Source of the DNA: Vibrio fluvialis
GTDB lineage: Bacteria > Pseudomonadota > Gammaproteobacteria > Enterobacterales > Vibrionaceae
Reading direction: 5' to 3'
NCBI RefSeq assembly: GCF_900460245.1
Contig: NZ_UHIP01000001.1
Location: 2,976,001-3,040,000 of the forward strand
Length of the DNA: 64,000 bases
Shown: positions 10,125 through 23,500 of the stretch, piece by piece
Position numbering within the stretch: position 1 is the first letter of the stretch
Layout of the letters: each line of letters begins with the position of its first letter
The notes under the pieces: generated by a model
Seen by the model: only the letters and a program-made list of their open reading frames with translations
Database searches by the model: none
Told to the model about the DNA's origin: nothing
Translations under genes and position numbers: made by a program

Positions 10125-10139
10125 TCATTCAGCAAAGCC

Positions 10140-10480
10140 ACCAGCCAAACCGCTGTGAATAATATTCAGCATTGATGCATCAACAGATTGGTGTTTTTTC
10201 AACCCAAACATCTGTGTATAACTCTGCATTTATCCGGTGATTAACCTATATTTATCCAAATAACAACTTAGATCCAAATCTACCCCTGTGCATAAGTAGC
10301 CATTTTGATCCCAGTTAATCCTCGATCAGATCAGTTGATGATCACATGTTCTGATCCAATCAAGATCCATGATCTTGTTGATCATTTTTCACTTATCCAC
10401 AGAGATCGTCGATCCTAATAGTAGATCCAATAAAAAGATCTCTATATAGATCTTTATATATTATTTACTTAAAAGCCCTG
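10140..10480. other. oriC: Chromosomal replication origin oriC (oriC1)
   Basis: The region between mioC and mnmG has exact DnaA boxes at 10154-10162, 10213-10221 and 10287-10295 (all TGTGNATAA) and at 10393-10401 (TTATCCACA, opposite orientation). A one-mismatch box lies at 10252-10260. Fourteen GATC sites lie between 10271 and 10452, against about 0.7 expected by chance. The AT-rich unwinding region is on the mnmG side, with tandem GATCTCTATATA and GATCTTTATATA (10437-10460) that resemble the E. coli 13-mers. Position and content match the origin of vibrio chromosome 1 and E. coli oriC. Confidence 0.95.
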
Positions 10481-10582
10481 AATGGAAAAAAGCAGAAAAG
10501 CGATTTTCTAGCCACTGGAAAGAAGGTAGAATACGTCTCTTTTATTTTATCCCTTAGTCTCAATGAATACCTGAGGTCGTTC

Positions 10583-12478
10583 ATGCTTTATCACGAAACA
10601 TTTGACGTCATTGTGGTTGGTGGCGGTCACGCAGGAACGGAAGCCGCGCTCGCAGCCGCTCGTACAGGCCAACGTACGTTACTTCTTACTCACAATATCG
10701 ACACCCTGGGCCAGATGTCCTGTAACCCGGCAATCGGCGGTATTGGCAAAGGCCACTTAGTTAAAGAAGTGGATGCGATGGGTGGTCTGATGGCGGAAGC
10801 TATCGATCATGCGGGTATTCAATTTCGCACACTGAACGCCTCCAAAGGCCCAGCAGTACGTGCAACTCGTGCTCAGGCTGACCGTGCGCTGTACAAAGCT
10901 TACGTTCGCCATGCACTCGAGAACACACCGAATCTGACACTGTTCCAGCAGGCCGCTGACGATCTGATCGTTGAAAATGATCAGGTACGCGGTGTCATCA
11001 CCCAAATGGGCCTCAAATTCCACGCTAAAGCGGTGGTATTGACCGTTGGTACCTTCCTGGGCGGTAAGATCCATATTGGACTGGAAAACTTCTCAGGTGG
11101 CCGTGCAGGGGATCCGCCATCGATCGCATTGGCTCAGCGCCTGCGCGAACTGCCATTCCGCGTGGATCGTCTGAAAACCGGCACACCACCACGTATCGAC
11201 GCCAACAGTGTCGATTTCTCCGTGTTGGAAGCGCAGCATGGTGATAACCCTACGCCAGTGTTCTCATTCATGGGTAAGCGCGAACAGCATCCGCGTCAGA
11301 TTCCATGTTTCATCACGCACACTAACGAAAAAACGCATGACGTGATTCGTGCCAACCTGGATCGCAGCCCGATGTATGCGGGGGTGATTGAAGGCATTGG
11401 TCCACGTTACTGCCCGTCGATCGAAGACAAAGTGATGCGCTTTGCGGATAAAAACAGTCACCAAATTTTCATCGAGCCAGAAGGTCTGACAACCACAGAA
11501 CTCTACCCGAACGGTATTTCCACCAGTCTGCCATTTGATGTGCAGGTGCAGATCGTGCGTTCGATGAAAGGCTTTGAAAACGCGCATATTGTCCGCCCGG
11601 GCTATGCGATCGAATACGATTTCTTTGATCCGCGCGATCTGAAACAGACTTACGAAACCAAGTTTATTCAAGGCCTGTTCTTTGCGGGTCAGATTAACGG
11701 TACTACTGGCTACGAAGAAGCGGCGGCACAAGGTCTGATGGCTGGTCTGAACGCGAGTTTGTTCAGTCAGGACAAAGAGGGCTGGAGTCCTCGTCGTGAT
11801 CAGGCTTACATGGGCGTTCTGATTGACGATTTGTCGACCATGGGTACCAAAGAACCGTACCGCATGTTTACCTCACGTGCGGAATACCGTCTGCTGCTGC
11901 GTGAAGACAACGCTGATCTGCGTTTGACTGAAAAAGCCCGTGAACTGGGTCTGATCAACGATGCACGTTGGGCGCGTTTCAATCAGAAGATTGAAAATAT
12001 GGAAACGGAACGTCAGCGTCTGAAAGAGACCTGGATGAACCCGAATTCTGACAGTGTGGATGCACTGAACGCCTTGTTGAAAACGCCAATGTCGCGTGAA
12101 GCCAGCGGCGAAGATCTGCTGCGTCGTCCTGAAATGACATACGAAATGCTGACGTCATTGCCAACCTTTGCTCCGGCGATGGACGATCTTGAAGCGGCGG
12201 AACAAGTTGAAATTCAAGTTAAATACGAAGGTTATATTCAGCGTCAGCAGGATGAGATTGAAAAATCCCTGCGCCATGAACACACCAAGCTGCCTGTCGA
12301 CCTTGATTACAAAGCGGTCAAAGGTTTGTCGAATGAAGTCGTACTGAAACTGAATAACGCGAAGCCGGAGACCATCGGTATCGCCTCGCGCATTTCCGGT
12401 ATTACACCAGCGGCCATTTCTATTCTGCTGGTGCACCTGAAAAAACACGGCATGCTCAAAAAAGGAGAAGCCGCGTAA
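10583..12478 (+). CDS. mnmG: tRNA uridine-5-carboxymethylaminomethyl modification enzyme MnmG (GidA)
   Basis: The 631-residue flavoprotein is the partner of MnmE. It begins with an FAD-binding Rossmann motif ([19 protein letters not shown]), followed by the MnmG signature [20 protein letters not shown] with the conserved Cys. The C-terminal helical domain (about 550-620) binds MnmE and tRNA. Length matches E. coli (629). It starts 100 bases after the origin's AT-rich region and is transcribed away from it. Its stop overlaps the rsmG start by one base (TAATG). Confidence 0.98.
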   Translation: MLYHETFDVIVVGGGHAGTEAALAAARTGQRTLLLTHNIDTLGQMSCNPAIGGIGKGHLVKEVDAMGGLMAEAIDHAGIQFRTLNASKGPAVRATRAQADRALYKAYVRHALENTPNLTLFQQAADDLIVENDQVRGVITQMGLKFHAKAVVLTVGTFLGGKIHIGLENFSGGRAGDPPSIALAQRLRELPFRVDRLKTGTPPRIDANSVDFSVLEAQHGDNPTPVFSFMGKREQHPRQIPCFITHTNEKTHDVIRANLDRSPMYAGVIEGIGPRYCPSIEDKVMRFADKNSHQIFIEPEGLTTTELYPNGISTSLPFDVQVQIVRSMKGFENAHIVRPGYAIEYDFFDPRDLKQTYETKFIQGLFFAGQINGTTGYEEAAAQGLMAGLNASLFSQDKEGWSPRRDQAYMGVLIDDLSTMGTKEPYRMFTSRAEYRLLLREDNADLRLTEKARELGLINDARWARFNQKIENMETERQRLKETWMNPNSDSVDALNALLKTPMSREASGEDLLRRPEMTYEMLTSLPTFAPAMDDLEAAEQVEIQVKYEGYIQRQQDEIEKSLRHEHTKLPVDLDYKAVKGLSNEVVLKLNNAKPETIGIASRISGITPAAISILLVHLKKHGMLKKGEAA

Positions 12479-13110
12479 TGAATTCGCTACGAGTTAAACT
12501 CGATGCTCTGATTGCTCAGACCGACCTAGAGGTGTCTGAGCATCAGCGTGAGCAGTTGGTCGGCTACGTTGAGCTGCTCAACAAATGGAACAAAGCCTAC
12601 AACCTGACATCGGTGCGCGATCCGATGGAAATGATGGTGAAACACATTCTGGATAGCATCGTGGTCAGCCCGCTGTTGGTGGGTGAGCGTTTTATCGATG
12701 TTGGTACCGGACCTGGTTTGCCTGGAATTCCCCTGGCCATCATGAATCCGGAAAAAAGCTTTGTCCTGCTCGACAGCCTGGGTAAGCGCATTCGCTTCAT
12801 CAAGCAGGTACTGCATGAACTCAAGATTGCTAACGTCACCCCAGTTCAAAGCCGGGTGGAAGACTACGATGGCGAAGAAGGCTTCGATGGCGTTCTGAGC
12901 CGTGCATTTGCTTCCATCACAGACATGGTAGAGTGGTGTCATCACCTGCCGCGTGCTCATACAGGCGTATTCTTGGCGTTGAAAGGTCTATTGCCGCAAG
13001 AAGAGATCGCACAGTTGCCGGAATGGTGTTCTGTGACCGACATCAAAGCTTTGAATGTTCCTGAGTTGGAAGGTGAGCGTCATCTTGTAATCTTATCGCG
13101 CAAGGGATAA
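12478..13110 (+). CDS. rsmG: 16S rRNA (guanine527-N7)-methyltransferase RsmG (GidB)
   Basis: The 210-residue SAM-dependent methyltransferase modifies G527 in the 530 loop of 16S rRNA. The SAM-binding motif is [20 protein letters not shown] (around residues 62-80). Other family features are [16 protein letters not shown] near the N-terminus and SRAFAS in the middle. It is translationally coupled to mnmG through a one-base overlap and followed 15 bases later by parA. Confidence 0.97.
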   Translation: MNSLRVKLDALIAQTDLEVSEHQREQLVGYVELLNKWNKAYNLTSVRDPMEMMVKHILDSIVVSPLLVGERFIDVGTGPGLPGIPLAIMNPEKSFVLLDSLGKRIRFIKQVLHELKIANVTPVQSRVEDYDGEEGFDGVLSRAFASITDMVEWCHHLPRAHTGVFLALKGLLPQEEIAQLPEWCSVTDIKALNVPELEGERHLVILSRKG

Positions 13111-13125
13111 TAGCGAGGCATTACC

Positions 13126-13899
13126 GTGGGCAAAATCGTAGCGATCGCCAACCAGAAAGGTGGCGTAGGAAAAACAACGACTTGTATTAATCTGGCGGCC
13201 TCCATGGCAGCCACTAAACGCAAAGTTCTGGTGATCGACCTGGACCCGCAAGGCAATGCAACCATGGCCAGCGGCGTCGATAAGTATCAGGTGGATGCCA
13301 CCGCGTATGAGTTGTTGGTGGAAGAAGCACCATTTGAAGAAGTGGTGTGCCGTAAAACCACAGGCCATTATGACCTGATTGCCGCCAACGGTGATGTCAC
13401 CGCGGCAGAAATCAAACTTATGGAAGTGTTTGCCCGCGAAGTCCGCCTCAAAAACGCCCTCGCGCCAGTTCGCGATAACTATGATTTCATCTTTATCGAT
13501 TGTCCTCCTTCTTTAAACCTCCTTACAATCAATGCGATGGCGGCGGCCGATTCGGTTTTAGTGCCGATGCAATGTGAGTATTTTGCCTTGGAAGGTTTAA
13601 CTGCGTTAATGGACACCATCAGCAAGTTAGCCGCAGTGGTGAACGACAATCTGAAGATCGAAGGTCTGCTTCGTACCATGTACGATCCGCGTAACCGACT
13701 CGCTAACGAAGTTTCTGATCAATTGAAAAAACACTTTGGTAGCAAAGTGTACCGCACAGTTATTCCTCGCAATGTTCGCCTCGCTGAGGCGCCAAGTCAT
13801 GGCAAACCAGCCATGTATTACGACAAGTACTCCGCAGGGGCCAAAGCGTATCTTGCTTTAGCTGGCGAAATGTTGCGTCGTGAAGAAGTACCCGCATAA
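13126..13899 (+). CDS. parA: Chromosome partitioning ATPase ParA (Soj)
   Basis: The 257-residue protein has the deviant Walker A motif KGGVGKTTT with the signature first lysine (about residues 10-18), switch I DLDPQGNAT and Walker B FIFIDCPPSLN. ParA binds DNA non-specifically as an ATP dimer and moves ParB-parS complexes. The start is GTG. It pairs with parB, which follows after 23 bases. In vibrios this ParABS1 system positions the chromosome 1 origin at a cell pole; three parS sites occur later in this window. Confidence 0.97.
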   Translation: MGKIVAIANQKGGVGKTTTCINLAASMAATKRKVLVIDLDPQGNATMASGVDKYQVDATAYELLVEEAPFEEVVCRKTTGHYDLIAANGDVTAAEIKLMEVFAREVRLKNALAPVRDNYDFIFIDCPPSLNLLTINAMAAADSVLVPMQCEYFALEGLTALMDTISKLAAVVNDNLKIEGLLRTMYDPRNRLANEVSDQLKKHFGSKVYRTVIPRNVRLAEAPSHGKPAMYYDKYSAGAKAYLALAGEMLRREEVPA

Positions 13900-13922
13900 C
13901 ACCAACTAAAGGATTCGTTTGC

Positions 13923-14804
13923 ATGTCTAAACGTGGTTTAGGAAAAGGGCTGGATGCACTGCTGTCCACCAGCTCTCTGGCTCGTGAAAAACAACATGTG
14001 GCTTCTCAAAGTCAGGCTATGTCCAGTGACGGCGAGTTGACCGATCTTGCGATCACCAACCTCAAGCCGGGCATTTACCAACCCCGTAAAGATATGTCTC
14101 CAGAAGCGCTGGAAGAGCTCGCGGCTTCGATTCAGTCACAAGGCATCATTCAGCCGATTGTGGTGCGTCCGCTGGAGTTTGGTGGCTACGAAATTATTGC
14201 TGGTGAACGTCGCTGGCGTGCCGCTCGTCAGGCTGGCCTGAAGCAAGTCCCGTGTCTGATCAAACGCGTAGAAGATCGCGCGGCGATCGCGATGGCGTTG
14301 ATCGAAAACATTCAACGCGAAGATCTCAATGTGATCGAAGAAGCGCAAGCGTTGGAGCGGTTACAAGACGAATTTAAGCTAACGCATCAGCAAGTCGCCG
14401 ATGTGATTGGTAAATCGCGTGCAACGGTAAGTAACCTGCTGCGCTTGAATCAGCTGGATGACAGCGTCAAGCGTTTGGTGGAAACCCGTCAGTTGGAAAT
14501 GGGTCATGCCCGCGCTTTGCTGATGTTGGAAGGCGAGCAACAAATTGAAGTGGCTGCGCGCGTGGCCAAGAAGCAATTGACCGTACGTCAGACAGAGCAA
14601 TTAGTGAAAAAATGCCTCTCAGAGACCTCTGATGTAAAAAATGTGCCAGAAGACGTAGAAATACAACAAATGTCACAAAATCTGAGTGAAAAACTTGGGG
14701 CAAAAGTTTCAATCGTCCGCTCGAAAAGCGGAAAGTCAAAAGTCACAATAAGTCTTGATGAGCCTCACAAATTGGAGCAACTAATTGCCAAGCTGCAGGG
14801 CTAA
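13923..14804 (+). CDS. parB: Chromosome partitioning protein ParB (Spo0J)
   Basis: The 293-residue protein has the N-terminal ParB CTPase domain with the motif GERRWRAARQAGL, an arginine-rich CTP-binding element, then a helix-turn-helix (LTHQQVADVIGKSRATVSNLLRLN, about 145-170) that reads parS, and a C-terminal dimerisation region. It forms the partner complex on parS sites; candidates are at 44462, 48104 and 58362. No clear terminator follows; a perfect 18-bp palindrome (14812-14829) lies eight bases after the stop. Confidence 0.97.
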   Translation: MSKRGLGKGLDALLSTSSLAREKQHVASQSQAMSSDGELTDLAITNLKPGIYQPRKDMSPEALEELAASIQSQGIIQPIVVRPLEFGGYEIIAGERRWRAARQAGLKQVPCLIKRVEDRAAIAMALIENIQREDLNVIEEAQALERLQDEFKLTHQQVADVIGKSRATVSNLLRLNQLDDSVKRLVETRQLEMGHARALLMLEGEQQIEVAARVAKKQLTVRQTEQLVKKCLSETSDVKNVPEDVEIQQMSQNLSEKLGAKVSIVRSKSGKSKVTISLDEPHKLEQLIAKLQG

Positions 14805-14813
14805 GTGAGATAA

Positions 14814-14827
14814 TTGATTTAAATCAA
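14814..14827. promoter_or_regulatory. Consensus FNR-type binding site upstream of the atp operon
   Basis: TTGATTTAAATCAA is a perfect match to the FNR consensus TTGAT-N4-ATCAA and sits inside a perfect 18-bp palindrome (14812-14829). It is centred about 100 bases upstream of the -10 of the putative atpI promoter. Function is inferred from the sequence match only. Confidence 0.5.
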
Positions 14828-14901
14828 TTGTGAAAAATAAGTTTTCTTTAGCGAAATATGTCGGTGTGTAAACAAAATTGTAACTTTTTGCGGCGTTGTA
14901 A

Positions 14902-14929
14902 TTGCAATCAGTTGCCGTCACCGTATAAT
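14902..14929 (+). promoter_or_regulatory. Promoter of the atp operon
   Basis: TTGCAA (14902-14907) and a perfect TATAAT (14924-14929) with 16-base spacing lie about 60 bases upstream of atpI. No other good sigma-70 match was seen in the parB-atpI gap. Confidence 0.65.
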
Positions 14930-14991
14930 TTTCGCCAATTTCCAGCCCCGTTTTTGAGTGGTGTGTTGGATATTACTAGAGGTACGAATAC

Positions 14992-15387
14992 ATGGTAGCT
15001 GCGTTAGCTAGGCCAGGACGAGCGCTTGCAAAGCAATTGTTAATGATCCAGTTTGGCGCGGTTATAGTTGTGGCAGCAGGGATGGCGATTGCCGTAAATG
15101 CTGAATGGGGATTTTCAGCGCTAGTTGGTGGAGGCATTTTTGTCTTTGCCAATGCAGTTTTTGCGCTGTGTGCTTTTATGTATAGTGGAGCTCGCGCTGC
15201 AAAGCGAATCACGGCCTCTTTCTACACAGGCGAAGCACTTAAAATTCTCATCACTGTCGCTCTGTTCTCTGTCGCCTACATGTATATGCAGGTGGAACTT
15301 GTTCCCCTAAAACTAACCTATTTGCTGGCACTAGGTATTAATATCTGTGCGCCAGTGCTATTCATTAACAACAAAAAAATAGGATGA
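14992..15387 (+). CDS. atpI: ATP synthase protein I
   Basis: The 131-residue membrane protein has four predicted hydrophobic segments (for example IQFGAVIVVAAGMAIAV and LITVALFSVAYMYMQVELVPL). It is the first gene of the atp operon. AtpI is not part of the finished enzyme; it is thought to help assembly of the c-ring or Mg2+ supply. The start codon follows GAGGTACGAATAC. It ends three bases before atpB. AtpI is poorly conserved, so position and topology carry most of the weight. Confidence 0.9.
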   Translation: MVAALARPGRALAKQLLMIQFGAVIVVAAGMAIAVNAEWGFSALVGGGIFVFANAVFALCAFMYSGARAAKRITASFYTGEALKILITVALFSVAYMYMQVELVPLKLTYLLALGINICAPVLFINNKKIG

Positions 15388-16203
<816 letters not shown>

Positions 16204-16245
16204 TAAATTAGCTTTTATTTGGGCACATTAAGCCAACAACTATAA

Positions 16246-16512
<267 letters not shown>

Positions 16513-16590
16513 TCACGTTTTGCCAGCGACAAACCCCGTTTGGTGGTTTGTCTTTGATTAACACTTAGTCCATATAGAGGGGTAGCTGTT

Positions 16591-17061
16591 GTGAATATGA
16601 ACGCAACTCTGCTAGGTCAAGCAATATCATTCGCACTGTTTGTGTGGTTCTGCATGAAGTATGTATGGCCGCCAATCATTAAAGCGATTGAAGAGCGTCA
16701 GAAGAAAATTGCTGACGGTTTGCAAGCTGCTGAGCGTGCAAAGAAAGATTTGGACCTAGCACAAGCCAACGCTTCTGATTCATTAAAAGAAGCGAAGCGC
16801 ACAGCAACTGAGGTCATTGAGGCTGCGAACAAACGTAAAGCGCAAATTTTGGATGAAGCGCGCGAGGAAGCTCAGGCAGAACGCCAGAAAATCCTTGCTC
16901 AAGCTGATGCTGAAATTGAGTCTGAGCGTAACCGTGCCCGCGATGAGCTGCGCAAACAAGTTGCAACTCTGGCTATTGCTGGTGCTGAGAAGATCCTTGA
17001 GCGTACTATCGATAAAGATGCGCACAAAGATATTCTCGACAACATTACTGCAAAACTTTAA
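16591..17061 (+). CDS. atpF: F1Fo ATP synthase subunit b
   Basis: The 156-residue peripheral-stalk protein has one N-terminal membrane helix ([23 protein letters not shown]) and then a long charged coiled coil (about 35-140) rich in Ala, Glu and Lys. The length equals E. coli b (156). The start is GTG at 16591 with AGAGGGG upstream; an ATG two codons later is a possible alternative. It dimerises and links subunit a with delta. Confidence 0.97.
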   Translation: MNMNATLLGQAISFALFVWFCMKYVWPPIIKAIEERQKKIADGLQAAERAKKDLDLAQANASDSLKEAKRTATEVIEAANKRKAQILDEAREEAQAERQKILAQADAEIESERNRARDELRKQVATLAIAGAEKILERTIDKDAHKDILDNITAKL

Positions 17062-17076
17062 GTCTGGGGGCGCCGA

Positions 17077-17610
17077 ATGTCTAATATGACTACAATTGCA
17101 CGCCCCTATGCTAAAGCAGCATTTGAATTTGCGGTGGAAAAACAACAACTGGATCAATGGAGCCAGATGCTTGTTTTCGCTGCCGAAGTCGCAATGAACG
17201 ACCAGATTAAAGAACTGTTAACCAGTTCGACGTCTGCTGAGAAATTGGCAGAAATCTTTGTCGCAATTTGTGGCGATCAGTTTGATGCACATGGTCAGAA
17301 CCTGCTGAAGGTAATGGCTGAGAATGGCCGCTTACAGGCCCTTCCGGATGTTTGTGCTCAATTCCATGCCCTGAAACAAGAGCATGAGAAGAAAGTCGAT
17401 GTTGAAGTTATTTCAGCAACTGAACTTTCAGAGCAGCAACTGGCAGACATCAGCAGCAAACTTGAGCAGCGTCTGGAACGCAAAGTTCAGCTGAATTGCA
17501 GTGTAGATGAGACCCTACTTGGTGGGGTAGTAATTCGAGCCGGAGACCTAGTCATCGATAACTCAGCGCGTGGTCGTTTGAACCGCCTGAGCGATGCCTT
17601 GCAGTCTTAA
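17077..17610 (+). CDS. atpH: F1Fo ATP synthase subunit delta
   Basis: The 177-residue protein (E. coli 177) joins the peripheral stalk to the top of the F1 alpha-beta head. It begins with [19 protein letters not shown], the N-terminal helical bundle, and ends with the conserved [22 protein letters not shown]. It is spaced 15 bases from atpF and 13 bases from atpA. Confidence 0.97.
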   Translation: MSNMTTIARPYAKAAFEFAVEKQQLDQWSQMLVFAAEVAMNDQIKELLTSSTSAEKLAEIFVAICGDQFDAHGQNLLKVMAENGRLQALPDVCAQFHALKQEHEKKVDVEVISATELSEQQLADISSKLEQRLERKVQLNCSVDETLLGGVVIRAGDLVIDNSARGRLNRLSDALQS

Positions 17611-17623
17611 TGGGGATTGGAGC

Positions 17624-19165
17624 ATGCAACTTAATTCCACGGAAATTAGCGATCTAATTAAACAGCGTATTGAGTCTTTCAACGTTGTTAGTGAAGCTCG
17701 TAATGAAGGTACTATCGTATCGGTAAGCGATGGTATTATCCGTATTCACGGCCTAGCGGACGTGATGCAGGGTGAAATGATTGAATTACCGGGTGGCCGT
17801 TTTGCACTAGCACTTAACCTTGAGCGTGACTCGGTTGGTGCGGTTGTAATGGGCCCATATGCTGACCTTAAGGAAGGCGAAAAAGTAACTGGTACTGGTC
17901 GTATTCTTGAAGTGCCAGTTGGTCCTGAACTGCTTGGCCGCGTAGTGAACACACTGGGCGAACCAATTGACGGTAAAGGTCCACTCAATGCAACTCTGAC
18001 TTCTCCTGTAGAAGTGATTGCACCAGGCGTAATCGACCGTCAATCAGTTGATCAGCCTGTTCAAACTGGTTACAAATCAGTGGACTCGATGATTCCAATC
18101 GGCCGTGGTCAGCGTGAGCTGATTATCGGTGACCGTCAGACTGGTAAAACAGCGATGGCGATCGATGCGATCATTAACCAAAAAGATTCAGGTATTTACT
18201 CAATTTACGTAGCGATTGGTCAGAAAGCTTCTACTATTGCGAACGTAGTACGTAAACTTGAAGAGCATGGCGCTCTGAAGAACACTATCGTCGTGGTAGC
18301 GTCAGCTTCTGAGTCTGCAGCTCTGCAATACCTTGCGCCTTACGCAGGTTGTGCAATGGGTGAATACTTCCGTGATCGCGGTGAAGATGCACTGATTGTT
18401 TACGATGATCTTTCTAAGCAAGCTGTTGCTTATCGTCAGATCTCTCTACTGCTACGTCGTCCGCCAGGTCGCGAAGCTTTCCCTGGTGACGTTTTCTACC
18501 TCCACTCACGTCTACTTGAGCGTGCTGCTCGTGTAAGCGCTGACTACGTAGAACGTTTCACTAACGGTGAAGTGAAAGGTAAGACCGGTTCTCTGACTGC
18601 TCTGCCTATCATCGAAACCCAAGCTGGTGACGTATCCGCATTCGTACCGACTAACGTAATCTCGATTACCGATGGTCAGATCTTCCTACAAACTGAACTG
18701 TTCAACGCGGGTGTTCGCCCAGCAGTTGACCCAGGTATCTCAGTTTCTCGTGTAGGTGGTTCAGCTCAGACGAAAATCATCAAGAAGCTGTCAGGCGGTA
18801 TCCGTACTGCACTTGCAGCGTACCGTGAACTGGCAGCATTCGCGCAGTTCTCTTCGGATCTGGATGATGCGACTAAACGTCAGCTTGAGCACGGTCAGAA
18901 AGTAACAGAACTGATGAAACAGAAGCAGTACGCTCCAATGTCTGTTTTTGATCAGGCTCTGACTATCTTCGCAGCAGAGCGCGGTTACCTTGCAGATGTA
19001 GAACTGAGCAAAGTTCTGGATTTCGAGGCGGCTCTACTATCGTACGCTCGCGGTCAACACGCTGAACTAGCAGCGCAGATCGACAAGACGGGTGCTTACA
19101 ACGATGACATCGAAGCTCAGCTGAAGAAGCTGGTTGACGATTTCAAAGCAACCCAAACTTGGTAA
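17624..19165 (+). CDS. atpA: F1Fo ATP synthase subunit alpha
   Basis: The 513-residue protein (E. coli 513) is the non-catalytic nucleotide-binding subunit. Walker A is [11 protein letters not shown]; the family signature around [17 protein letters not shown] is present. The start at ATG 17624 ([17 protein letters not shown]) was chosen over an upstream ATG at 17594 that would overlap atpH, because GGGGATTGGAGC sits just ahead and the N-terminus then matches the family. Confidence 0.98.
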   Translation: MQLNSTEISDLIKQRIESFNVVSEARNEGTIVSVSDGIIRIHGLADVMQGEMIELPGGRFALALNLERDSVGAVVMGPYADLKEGEKVTGTGRILEVPVGPELLGRVVNTLGEPIDGKGPLNATLTSPVEVIAPGVIDRQSVDQPVQTGYKSVDSMIPIGRGQRELIIGDRQTGKTAMAIDAIINQKDSGIYSIYVAIGQKASTIANVVRKLEEHGALKNTIVVVASASESAALQYLAPYAGCAMGEYFRDRGEDALIVYDDLSKQAVAYRQISLLLRRPPGREAFPGDVFYLHSRLLERAARVSADYVERFTNGEVKGKTGSLTALPIIETQAGDVSAFVPTNVISITDGQIFLQTELFNAGVRPAVDPGISVSRVGGSAQTKIIKKLSGGIRTALAAYRELAAFAQFSSDLDDATKRQLEHGQKVTELMKQKQYAPMSVFDQALTIFAAERGYLADVELSKVLDFEAALLSYARGQHAELAAQIDKTGAYNDDIEAQLKKLVDDFKATQTW

Positions 19166-19208
19166 TAGGTCGGTGGCAAGTTTTGCCACCAACTAATGGA
19201 GAGTAACG

Positions 19209-20075
19209 ATGGCCGGCGCAAAAGAGATACGTAATAAAATCGGTAGTGTGAAAAGCACTCAGAAAATTACGAAAGCGATGGAAATGGTAGCAGCTTCAAA
19301 AATGCGTCGTTCTCAAGACGCCATGGAAGCTTCTCGTCCATACGCGGCAACTATGCGTAAAGTGATCGGTCATGTCGCCAACGCGAATCTAGAGTATCGT
19401 CATCCGTATCTAGAAGAGCGTGAAGCGAAACGTGTTGGTTACATCATTATTTCTACCGACCGTGGCTTGTGTGGTGGTTTGAACATTAACCTGTTCAAGA
19501 AAGCTGTTACAGACATGCAAGCGTGGAAAGAGAAGGGTGCTGAAATTGATTTGGCCATTATTGGTTCAAAAGCAACGGCATTCTTCAACAACAGCGGCGC
19601 TAAAGTAGCGGCTCAGGTATCTGGTCTGGGCGATAGCCCATCACTGGAAGACTTGATCGGTTCTGTTGGCGTGATGCTGAAGAAATATGATAACGGCGAG
19701 TTGGATCGTCTGTACGTAGTGTTCAACGAATTCGTGAACACCATGGTACAACAACCAAAGATCGATCAATTGCTACCTTTGCCTAAATCGGACAGCGAAG
19801 AGATGCAGCGTGAGCATTCATGGGACTACATCTATGAACCTGAACCAAAACCTCTACTGGATGCGCTATTGCTGCGCTACGTAGAGTCTCAGGTTTACCA
19901 GGGTGTGGTTGAGAACCTTGCTTGTGAGCAAGCGGCTCGAATGGTTGCGATGAAGGCTGCAACGGATAACGCCTCAAATCTGATTGATGACTTAGAACTT
20001 GTGTACAACAAAGCCCGTCAGGCTGCGATCACACAAGAACTGTCAGAAATCGTGAGCGGCGCAGCAGCGGTTTAA
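19209..20075 (+). CDS. atpG: F1Fo ATP synthase subunit gamma
   Basis: The 288-residue central shaft protein has the conserved N-terminal coiled-coil helix ([32 protein letters not shown]), the [11 protein letters not shown] loop that contacts beta, and the C-terminal helix ending [15 protein letters not shown]. It rotates within the alpha-beta ring. A TAATGGAG ribosome-binding region precedes it. Length and motifs are typical. Confidence 0.98.
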   Translation: MAGAKEIRNKIGSVKSTQKITKAMEMVAASKMRRSQDAMEASRPYAATMRKVIGHVANANLEYRHPYLEEREAKRVGYIIISTDRGLCGGLNINLFKKAVTDMQAWKEKGAEIDLAIIGSKATAFFNNSGAKVAAQVSGLGDSPSLEDLIGSVGVMLKKYDNGELDRLYVVFNEFVNTMVQQPKIDQLLPLPKSDSEEMQREHSWDYIYEPEPKPLLDALLLRYVESQVYQGVVENLACEQAARMVAMKAATDNASNLIDDLELVYNKARQAAITQELSEIVSGAAAV

Positions 20076-20085
20076 GCTTAGGTAA

Positions 20086-21513
<1,428 letters not shown>

Positions 21514-21531
21514 GGCTAACTAGGAGGCGAT

Positions 21532-21954
21532 ATGGCAGCAATAACCTTTCATCTGGATGTAGTGAGTGCTGAGAAGAAAATCTTCTCGGGCCTCGTTGAA
21601 ACGTTCCAGGTGACCGGTAGCGAAGGTGAGCTGGGTATTTTCCACGGCCACACACCGCTGCTGACCGCTATTAAGCCTGGTATGGTGCGTATTGTGAAAC
21701 AGCACGGCCACGAAGAAATCATTTATGTTTCTGGTGGTATTATTGAAGTTCAGCCTGGCACAGCGACTGTGCTGGCTGACACGGCAATCCGTGGTGAAGA
21801 TCTAGACGCAGCGAAGGCAGCAGAAGCCAAACGTCGCGCTGAAGAACACATTCAGAATCAGCATGGCGATATGGACTTCGCGCAAGCGGCCAGTGAACTG
21901 GCTAAAGCCATTGCTCAGCTTCGAGTGATCGAGTTGACGAAGAAACGTCGTTAA
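21532..21954 (+). CDS. atpC: F1Fo ATP synthase subunit epsilon
   Basis: The 140-residue protein has an N-terminal beta sandwich ([38 protein letters not shown]) and a C-terminal helical hairpin that inhibits ATP hydrolysis. It is the last gene of the operon, 18 bases after atpD, with an AGGAGG ribosome-binding site. A strong terminator follows 24 bases after the stop. Confidence 0.98.
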   Translation: MAAITFHLDVVSAEKKIFSGLVETFQVTGSEGELGIFHGHTPLLTAIKPGMVRIVKQHGHEEIIYVSGGIIEVQPGTATVLADTAIRGEDLDAAKAAEAKRRAEEHIQNQHGDMDFAQAASELAKAIAQLRVIELTKKRR

Positions 21955-21978
21955 GCCAATTAACTACGTTGAGACCAA

Positions 21979-22003
21979 AAGGCGACCGAAAGGTCGCCTT
22001 TTT
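21979..22003 (+). terminator. Terminator of the atp operon
   Basis: A perfect 9-bp stem AAGGCGACC/GGTCGCCTT with a GAAA tetraloop is followed by TTT. It is a typical strong Rho-independent terminator. Confidence 0.9.
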
Positions 22004-22107
22004 GCTTAATTTTTAATAGAAATTTACGCCATTCATTTAACACCCCTTCATTAAGCCGCTAAAATGCGGGCAGTATTAGGTTTAACGTCAGGTAAGTTAG
22101 GTATCCA

Positions 22108-23469
22108 ATGAAATTTAGCGCAGTAATTCTTGCCGCGGGCAAAGGCACCCGTATGCATTCTAATATGCCCAAAGTGCTTCATACCCTTGCGGGCAAACCA
22201 ATGGTGAAGCATGTTATCGACACCTGTAACAGTTTAGGGGCACAAAATATCCATTTAGTCTTTGGCCACGGCGGCGATCAAATGCAACACGCATTGGCTG
22301 AAGAGAGCGTCAATTGGGTATTGCAGGCGGAGCAGTTGGGTACTGGACACGCAGTGGATCAAGCGTCTGCTCAGTTTCAGGATGATGAGAAAATTCTGGT
22401 GTTGTACGGCGATGTCCCGCTGATTTCAGAAGAAACCATCGATAGCTTGCTGGACGCTCAACCTACGGGCGGCATTGCACTGTTGACCGTGGTGCTCGAT
22501 AACCCAATGGGTTACGGCCGCATCGTACGTAAAAATGGCCCTGTGGTGGCGATCGTAGAACAAAAAGATGCCACAGAAGAGCAGAAACTGATTAAAGAGA
22601 TCAATACGGGTGTGATGGTCGCAACGGGGGGCGATTTGAAGCGCTGGTTGGCAGGGCTGAATAACAACAACGCTCAAGGCGAGTACTACCTGACGGACGT
22701 GATTGCGGCAGCGCACGATGAAGGTCGCGCTGTAGAAGCCGTGCATCCGGTCAGCTCGATTGAAGTGGAAGGCGTCAACGACCGCATTCAACTGGCGCGT
22801 CTTGAGCGTGCTTTCCAAGCGCGTCAGGCGAACAAGCTGCTGGAGCAAGGTGTGATGCTGCGCGATCCGGCGCGTTTTGATCTGCGTGGTGAGCTGCAGT
22901 GCGGTACGGACGTTGAAATCGACGTGAACGTGATCATCGAAGGTTCCGTTTCGATCGGCAACAATGTAGTGATCGGTGCCGGTTCAATTCTGAAAGATTG
23001 TGAAATTGACGACAATACTGTGATCCGCCCGTACAGTGTGATTGAAGGCGCGACCGTCGGTGAAGATTGTACGGTAGGGCCGTTTACGCGCCTGCGTCCA
23101 GGCGCTGAGCTCCAAAACGATGCACATGTCGGCAACTTTGTTGAAGTGAAAAATGCGCGTTTGGGTCAGGGCTCAAAGGCCAACCATCTGGCCTATCTTG
23201 GTGATGCGGAAATTGGCCAACGCGTCAACATCGGTGCAGGTGCGATCACCTGTAACTACGATGGTGCCAACAAACATAAAACCGTGATTGGCGACGACGT
23301 TTTTGTCGGTTCTGACAGCCAGCTGGTGGCTCCTGTGACGATTGCAAACGGGGCTACCATCGGTGCGGGTACTACTCTGACGCGCGATGTTGCGGAAGGT
23401 GAGTTAGTCATTACTCGCGCTAAAGAGAAGAAAATCTCTGGCTGGCAGCGTCCGGTTAAAAAGAAATAG
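22108..23469 (+). CDS. glmU: Bifunctional UDP-N-acetylglucosamine pyrophosphorylase / glucosamine-1-phosphate acetyltransferase
   Basis: The 453-residue enzyme makes UDP-GlcNAc for peptidoglycan and LPS. The N-terminal uridyltransferase domain (about 1-228) has the motif [18 protein letters not shown]. The C-terminal left-handed beta-helix (about 250-440) carries hexapeptide repeats such as [18 protein letters not shown], with the acetyl-CoA-binding region. It follows the atp terminator, so it probably has its own promoter in the 100-base gap. Confidence 0.98.
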   Translation: MKFSAVILAAGKGTRMHSNMPKVLHTLAGKPMVKHVIDTCNSLGAQNIHLVFGHGGDQMQHALAEESVNWVLQAEQLGTGHAVDQASAQFQDDEKILVLYGDVPLISEETIDSLLDAQPTGGIALLTVVLDNPMGYGRIVRKNGPVVAIVEQKDATEEQKLIKEINTGVMVATGGDLKRWLAGLNNNNAQGEYYLTDVIAAAHDEGRAVEAVHPVSSIEVEGVNDRIQLARLERAFQARQANKLLEQGVMLRDPARFDLRGELQCGTDVEIDVNVIIEGSVSIGNNVVIGAGSILKDCEIDDNTVIRPYSVIEGATVGEDCTVGPFTRLRPGAELQNDAHVGNFVEVKNARLGQGSKANHLAYLGDAEIGQRVNIGAGAITCNYDGANKHKTVIGDDVFVGSDSQLVAPVTIANGATIGAGTTLTRDVAEGELVITRAKEKKISGWQRPVKKK

Positions 23470-23478
23470 ACCTAGAGA

Positions 23479-23500
23479 GCCTGCTAATAGCAGGCTTTTT
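23479..23500 (+). terminator. Terminator after glmU
   Basis: GCCTGCT (23479-23485) and AGCAGGC (23489-23495) form a 7-bp stem with an AAT loop followed by five or more T residues. It lies between convergent glmU and the permease gene. Confidence 0.85.
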
